Source: Natronoarchaeum rubrum
GTDB lineage: Archaea; Halobacteriota; Halobacteria; Halobacteriales; Natronoarchaeaceae
Length of the DNA: 64,000 nt
Direction of reading: 5' to 3'
Assembly: GCF_024494695.1 (NCBI RefSeq)
Contig: NZ_JANHDP010000003.1
Location: 62,001-126,000 of the forward strand
Below are positions 61,219-64,000 of this stretch, piece after piece (positions within the stretch are counted from its first letter, which is position 1; each line of letters starts with the position of its first letter). The notes below the pieces were generated by a model. It saw nothing but the letters and a program-made list of their open reading frames with translations. It had not been told where the DNA came from and did not search any database. The translations under genes and the position numbers were made by a program.

Positions 61219-61497
61219 TCAATTGCTGGCTTCGAGCGCTTCGAGACTGGTGAGATGAACCCGCCCGCTGGCGGTCACTTCGACGCGGTAGCCCGATGTC
61301 CGAAATTCGACGCGGCCCTGTCGACGATCCCCGCCGGCCGTCCCGTCGAACAGCGCGTCGAGCGCGTCCGGGTCGATGACCTGATAGAGGGGCTCGAGTT
61401 CGAGCGGATCGACGCCCTTCGCGTCCGCCAGCGCCTCGACGACGGCCTCGCTCGGCGACTGTGCGGCCGAGTCGTCTCGTTGGGGAGTGGGAGTCAT
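61219..61497 (-). CDS. HalOD1 output-domain protein
   Basis: Ninety-two residues: SEAVVEALADAKGVDPLELE, LYQVIDPDALDALFDG, then the strand pair GRVEFRTSGYRVEVTASGRV. This is the HalOD1 module, a stand-alone haloarchaeal output domain often encoded as single proteins. Function is unproven. Confidence 0.85.
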   Translation of the reverse strand: MTPTPQRDDSAAQSPSEAVVEALADAKGVDPLELEPLYQVIDPDALDALFDGTAGGDRRQGRVEFRTSGYRVEVTASGRVHLTSLEALEASN

Positions 61498-61665
61498 TGT
61501 TCACCCTCTCGGTGCGCAACGATAAAAGATTGACGAGAGATTTCACCAGCCTTTATTGATGATTTCGGATATTTCTAAGGAACCAATGTAATCGGGAGGG
61601 AACTCTAATTTGACAAAATCCGGGCCCGATCACGAGCAGTCCGACGCCGACATCCGGGATCGGAC

Positions 61666-62358
61666 TCAGATGATGTACCAGCGCGCAAGCAGCGCCGTGA
61701 TCGCATCGAAGGCCCTGAACCCCAGTCCGTAGCCGAGGAACGCCGGAACGGCGCCGACGAGTACGCTCCTGCCGAGAGAGATCCGGTGGACCTCGGAGAG
61801 CCCGATCGTCAGCAGCGCGGCGGCGTACAGCCCCGCCAGCGCGCGCACCTCCACGATCGGGACGCCCGTCAGCGCGCACGGGGCGGCGGCGTACGCGAGC
61901 ACCTGTACCGTCTCGCTGATGCCGGCGCGGTCCGGTGCCAGCGGAATCAACAGCACGGTCTGGAGCGCGGCGAGAACGTGCAACGCCGCGGGCGTCACGA
62001 ACAGCACCGCCGCGAGGATCCGCACGACATCGAACAGCGGCGAGCCAGCGTTCGACGCGCCGGGGACGAACGCGACGCGAGTGGTTTCGGCGACGAGCAC
62101 GACGCCCATCGCGAACAGCAGGCCGGGCGCCTGGTCGCGGGGGACGACGCGCTCCCGAAAGAACCGCCGGGGCGAGACGAGCACGCGGAGCCACGACCGT
62201 ACCAGCTCGGTCGTGAGGTGGTCCTCGGCGCCGACGCGGTCGGCGACGCCGGTCACGGCGACCGCCTCCGCGCTGCAGTGGGGCGACCCGTTCGGCTCGT
62301 CGGCGTTCGCTCGCTCATCGCCTCTACCGTGGGCGCCCTGCCGATAAAGCGTTGCCAT
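61666..62358 (-). CDS. Yip1-domain membrane protein
   Basis: A 230-residue protein with an N-terminal polar region, the Yip1-like motif LVSPRRFFRERVVPRDQAPG, and five transmembrane helices (about 78-95, 108-135, 145-160, 165-185 and 190-215). Related haloarchaeal proteins are uncharacterised. The start at 62358 is the first ATG; an ATG further in could be correct, since the first forty residues are poorly ordered. Confidence 0.75.
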   Translation of the reverse strand: MATLYRQGAHGRGDERANADEPNGSPHCSAEAVAVTGVADRVGAEDHLTTELVRSWLRVLVSPRRFFRERVVPRDQAPGLLFAMGVVLVAETTRVAFVPGASNAGSPLFDVVRILAAVLFVTPAALHVLAALQTVLLIPLAPDRAGISETVQVLAYAAAPCALTGVPIVEVRALAGLYAAALLTIGLSEVHRISLGRSVLVGAVPAFLGYGLGFRAFDAITALLARWYII

Positions 62359-62432
62359 CCGCGGGCACGACGGCGGTCGTCAACTCGGCGCGACGCCGCA
62401 GTGGCCATCCATCCGGCGGACGCTGCGGGCGG

Positions 62433-63008
62433 TCAGGCGCCGATGTTCTCCTCGCTCTCGAAGGTTTCCGGGTCCGGCTCGATTCCGGCGTACTGGACGA
62501 CGCGGCGCCCGAGCGTCGCGACGCGTTCTTCGAGTTCGTCGTCTACGAACTCGTCGTCCTCGATCGCCTGGTACGCCCGGGGGACCACCGCCTGGTACGG
62601 CAGCACCCAGGCGTCGAGCGCGCGACAGACCGATCGGAGGTGATCGAGCGCCGTGACGGGAAATCGTCCGCCGGCGACGGCCAGCAGCCCCACCGTCTCG
62701 TTCTCGAACTCGTCGAACCCGCAGTAGTCCAGCGCGGTCTTGAGAACCGACGAGTACGAGCCGTGGTACATCGGCGTCCCGAGCAGGACGGCGTCGGCTT
62801 CGCGAACCCTGCGGGCCAGCTCCGGCGCGTCGCCGGCGTCCGGGGCATCGGCGTCGAACACCGGTAGCTCCAGCTCCCGGAGGTCGATCAGCTCCGTCGA
62901 CGCACCAACCCGCTCCGCGGCGTCGAGCGCGACGGCGAGGGCGGTTCGCGTGTGACTCTCGTCTCTGAGGCTCCCGCAGATCGCGACGACGTGCGTATTC
63001 TCGGCCAT
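62433..63008 (-). CDS. NADPH-dependent FMN reductase family protein
   Basis: A 191-residue flavodoxin-like protein. The FMN-binding loop GSLRDESHTRTAL is followed by VLLGTPMYHGSYSSVLKTAL and the flavin-contact GLLAVAGGRFPVTAL, characteristic of the family. It may act as a quinone, azo or chromate reductase. Start ATG at 63008 (MAENTHVVAIC) gives the first beta strand directly. Confidence 0.9.
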   Translation of the reverse strand: MAENTHVVAICGSLRDESHTRTALAVALDAAERVGASTELIDLRELELPVFDADAPDAGDAPELARRVREADAVLLGTPMYHGSYSSVLKTALDYCGFDEFENETVGLLAVAGGRFPVTALDHLRSVCRALDAWVLPYQAVVPRAYQAIEDDEFVDDELEERVATLGRRVVQYAGIEPDPETFESEENIGA

Positions 63009-63154
63009 GGTCGGGCACACGCGGGCCGGGACCCAATAGATTGTGGAGCGATTCGATGCGGCCGAAACTCCCGGAGCCGTCACGACTGGGCGTCGTCGAG
63101 CGGCGACGCGCGGGCAGCGAAGTACCTTAGACCCTGCGCGGTAAATCGTGACGT

Positions 63155-63619
63155 ATGTCCGACACGGAACTCGACGACGTCGACCGGGAGATCCTCCACG
63201 CGCTCCAGGAGGACGCCCGCGGGCTGTCGTCCGGCGAGATCGCCGAGCGGACCGAGGCGTCCTCCAGCACGGTGCGCAAGCGGATCCAGCGCCTGGAGTC
63301 CGAGGGCGTCCTCAAGGGGTACAGCGCCGACATCGACTACCAGGCGTCGGGCTACCCGCTCCGGATGCTCCTCTTTTGCACGGCGTCGATCACCGAGCGC
63401 GGCGATCTCATCGAGGACGTGCTGGACATCCCGGGCGTCGTCTCGGTTCAGGAGCTCGTGACGGGCGAGCAGAACCTGCTGGTGACCGCCGTGGGAGAGA
63501 CCGACGACGACATCACGCCGGTCGCTCAGGAGCTGCTCGACATGGACTTGACCGTCGCCGACGAAGTGCTCGTCCGCAGCCACGAGACGACGCCGTTCGA
63601 CGACTTCTCGTCGGAGTAA
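63155..63619 (+). CDS. Lrp/AsnC-family transcriptional regulator
   Basis: A 154-residue regulator. The N-terminal helix-turn-helix is LDDVDREILHALQEDARGLS, then EIAERTEASSSTVRKRIQRL; the C-terminal RAM-like ligand-binding domain includes GYPLRMLLFCTASITERGDL and IPGVVSVQELVTGEQNLLVT. The ligand is likely an amino acid or related metabolite. It is divergent from the FMN reductase gene. Confidence 0.9.
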   Translation: MSDTELDDVDREILHALQEDARGLSSGEIAERTEASSSTVRKRIQRLESEGVLKGYSADIDYQASGYPLRMLLFCTASITERGDLIEDVLDIPGVVSVQELVTGEQNLLVTAVGETDDDITPVAQELLDMDLTVADEVLVRSHETTPFDDFSSE

Positions 63620-63655
63620 GAGCGACGCGCGAGCCGCAGGGGCTACCGATCGCCG

Positions 63656-64000
63656 TCAGCTGCCGATCGCCTTGACCCGCGGCCACACGAACCCGCGCCC
63701 GAGCAGCGTGGCGATCGCCAGTCCCGGCAGGACGCCGTAACAGACGAGCTCGGCCGCCAGCGGCATCGTCGCGACCGACCCGGCGGCGCCAGTCGCGATC
63801 GCGACGTTCGCGAGCAGGCCGACCGCCGGCGTCGCGACGCCGAGAACGTAGAGGTAGGAGGGGTCCCACCCGTAGTACTGTCGCGTCTTCCGGATGACCA
63901 CGAGGAAGACGACGGGCATCAGCACCGCTCCCGCGACGAACAGCCCGGCCGCCGCGCCGACCGCGTCGCCCGCGACGACGCCGCTGGCGTACTCCCAGCC
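63656..64000 (-). CDS. Membrane protein, 5' end outside window
   Basis: The minus-strand frame is open to the right edge, adding at least 25 residues (beginning GWEYASGVVAGDAVG) before the in-frame GTG at 63925. The visible part of 114 residues has three hydrophobic segments and a loop RKTRQYYGWDPSYLYVLG. The full protein cannot be identified. Confidence 0.65.
   Translation of the reverse strand, partial: GWEYASGVVAGDAVGAAAGLFVAGAVLMPVVFLVVIRKTRQYYGWDPSYLYVLGVATPAVGLLANVAIATGAAGSVATMPLAAELVCYGVLPGLAIATLLGRGFVWPRVKAIGS

Overview
The window is a chromosomal segment of a halophilic archaeon (class Halobacteria). The evidence is high GC, strongly acidic proteins, TATA boxes about 25-35 bases ahead of start codons with little or no leader, and lineage markers: ribosomal protein L21e, RNA polymerase subunit Rpb4, dodecin, halocyanin, HalX and HalOD1 proteins, an HTH_10 (Bat-type) regulator, GTP cyclohydrolase III and a methylaspartate cycle. 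The genus cannot be fixed from sequence alone; the methylaspartate cycle fits Haloarcula-like lineages. I see no prophage, CRISPR array or intact insertion sequence. It reads as ordinary chromosome with a few small repeat structures.

Layout. 1-8 kb: 3' part of aspartate-semialdehyde dehydrogenase, membrane proteins, a D-2-hydroxyacid dehydrogenase, cytochrome oxidase subunit I, an enoyl-CoA hydratase/isomerase and a geranylgeranyl-reductase-like flavoprotein. 8-20 kb: a Tat-exported hydrolase, KatG, HisD, a 43-residue zinc ribbon, an A-type Fe-S carrier, dodecin, a peptide-type ABC binding lipoprotein, a 5'-nucleotidase-like enzyme, UspA, MscS and DUF309. 20-31 kb: regulators, halocyanin, DUF892, ArfC, a glutaredoxin-thioredoxin reductase fusion, an RCK-DHH protein and a 7TM histidine kinase. 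31-40 kb: a two-gene methionine synthase; the information-processing cluster L21e - Rpb4 - DUF655 - RsmA - MscS - HemK-type methyltransferase; and Mrp/ApbC. 40-47 kb: a uracil-DNA-glycosylase-like protein, tRNA-Ser(TGA) with duplicated 3' ends, a regulator/membrane-protein pair, a GAF-PAS histidine kinase and a HalX response regulator. 47-54 kb: five minus-strand genes plus a divergent CoA transferase encoding most of the methylaspartate cycle. 54-64 kb: a HerA-like ATPase, TbsP-like regulator, GTP cyclohydrolase III, CBS-zinc ribbon protein, tRNA-Thr(TGT) with a partial 3' copy, a second UDG-like protein, HAD phosphatase, HalOD1, Yip1, FMN reductase, Lrp/AsnC and a partial membrane protein.

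Functionally the clearest system is acetyl-CoA assimilation through glutamate, methylaspartate, mesaconate and methylmalyl-CoA to glyoxylate and propionyl-CoA. Flavin metabolism appears three times (ArfA, ArfC, dodecin) and redox defence several times (KatG, Grx-TrxR, ferritin-like DUF892). The least explained signals are the tRNA-3'-end repeats at the two tRNA genes, which share a 66-base element 58/66 identical; an 81-base inverted-repeat element inside the Rpb4-DUF655 operon; a twice-occurring, translationally coupled winged-helix/membrane-protein pair; and two UDG-like paralogs, one of which has lost Fe-S ligands.
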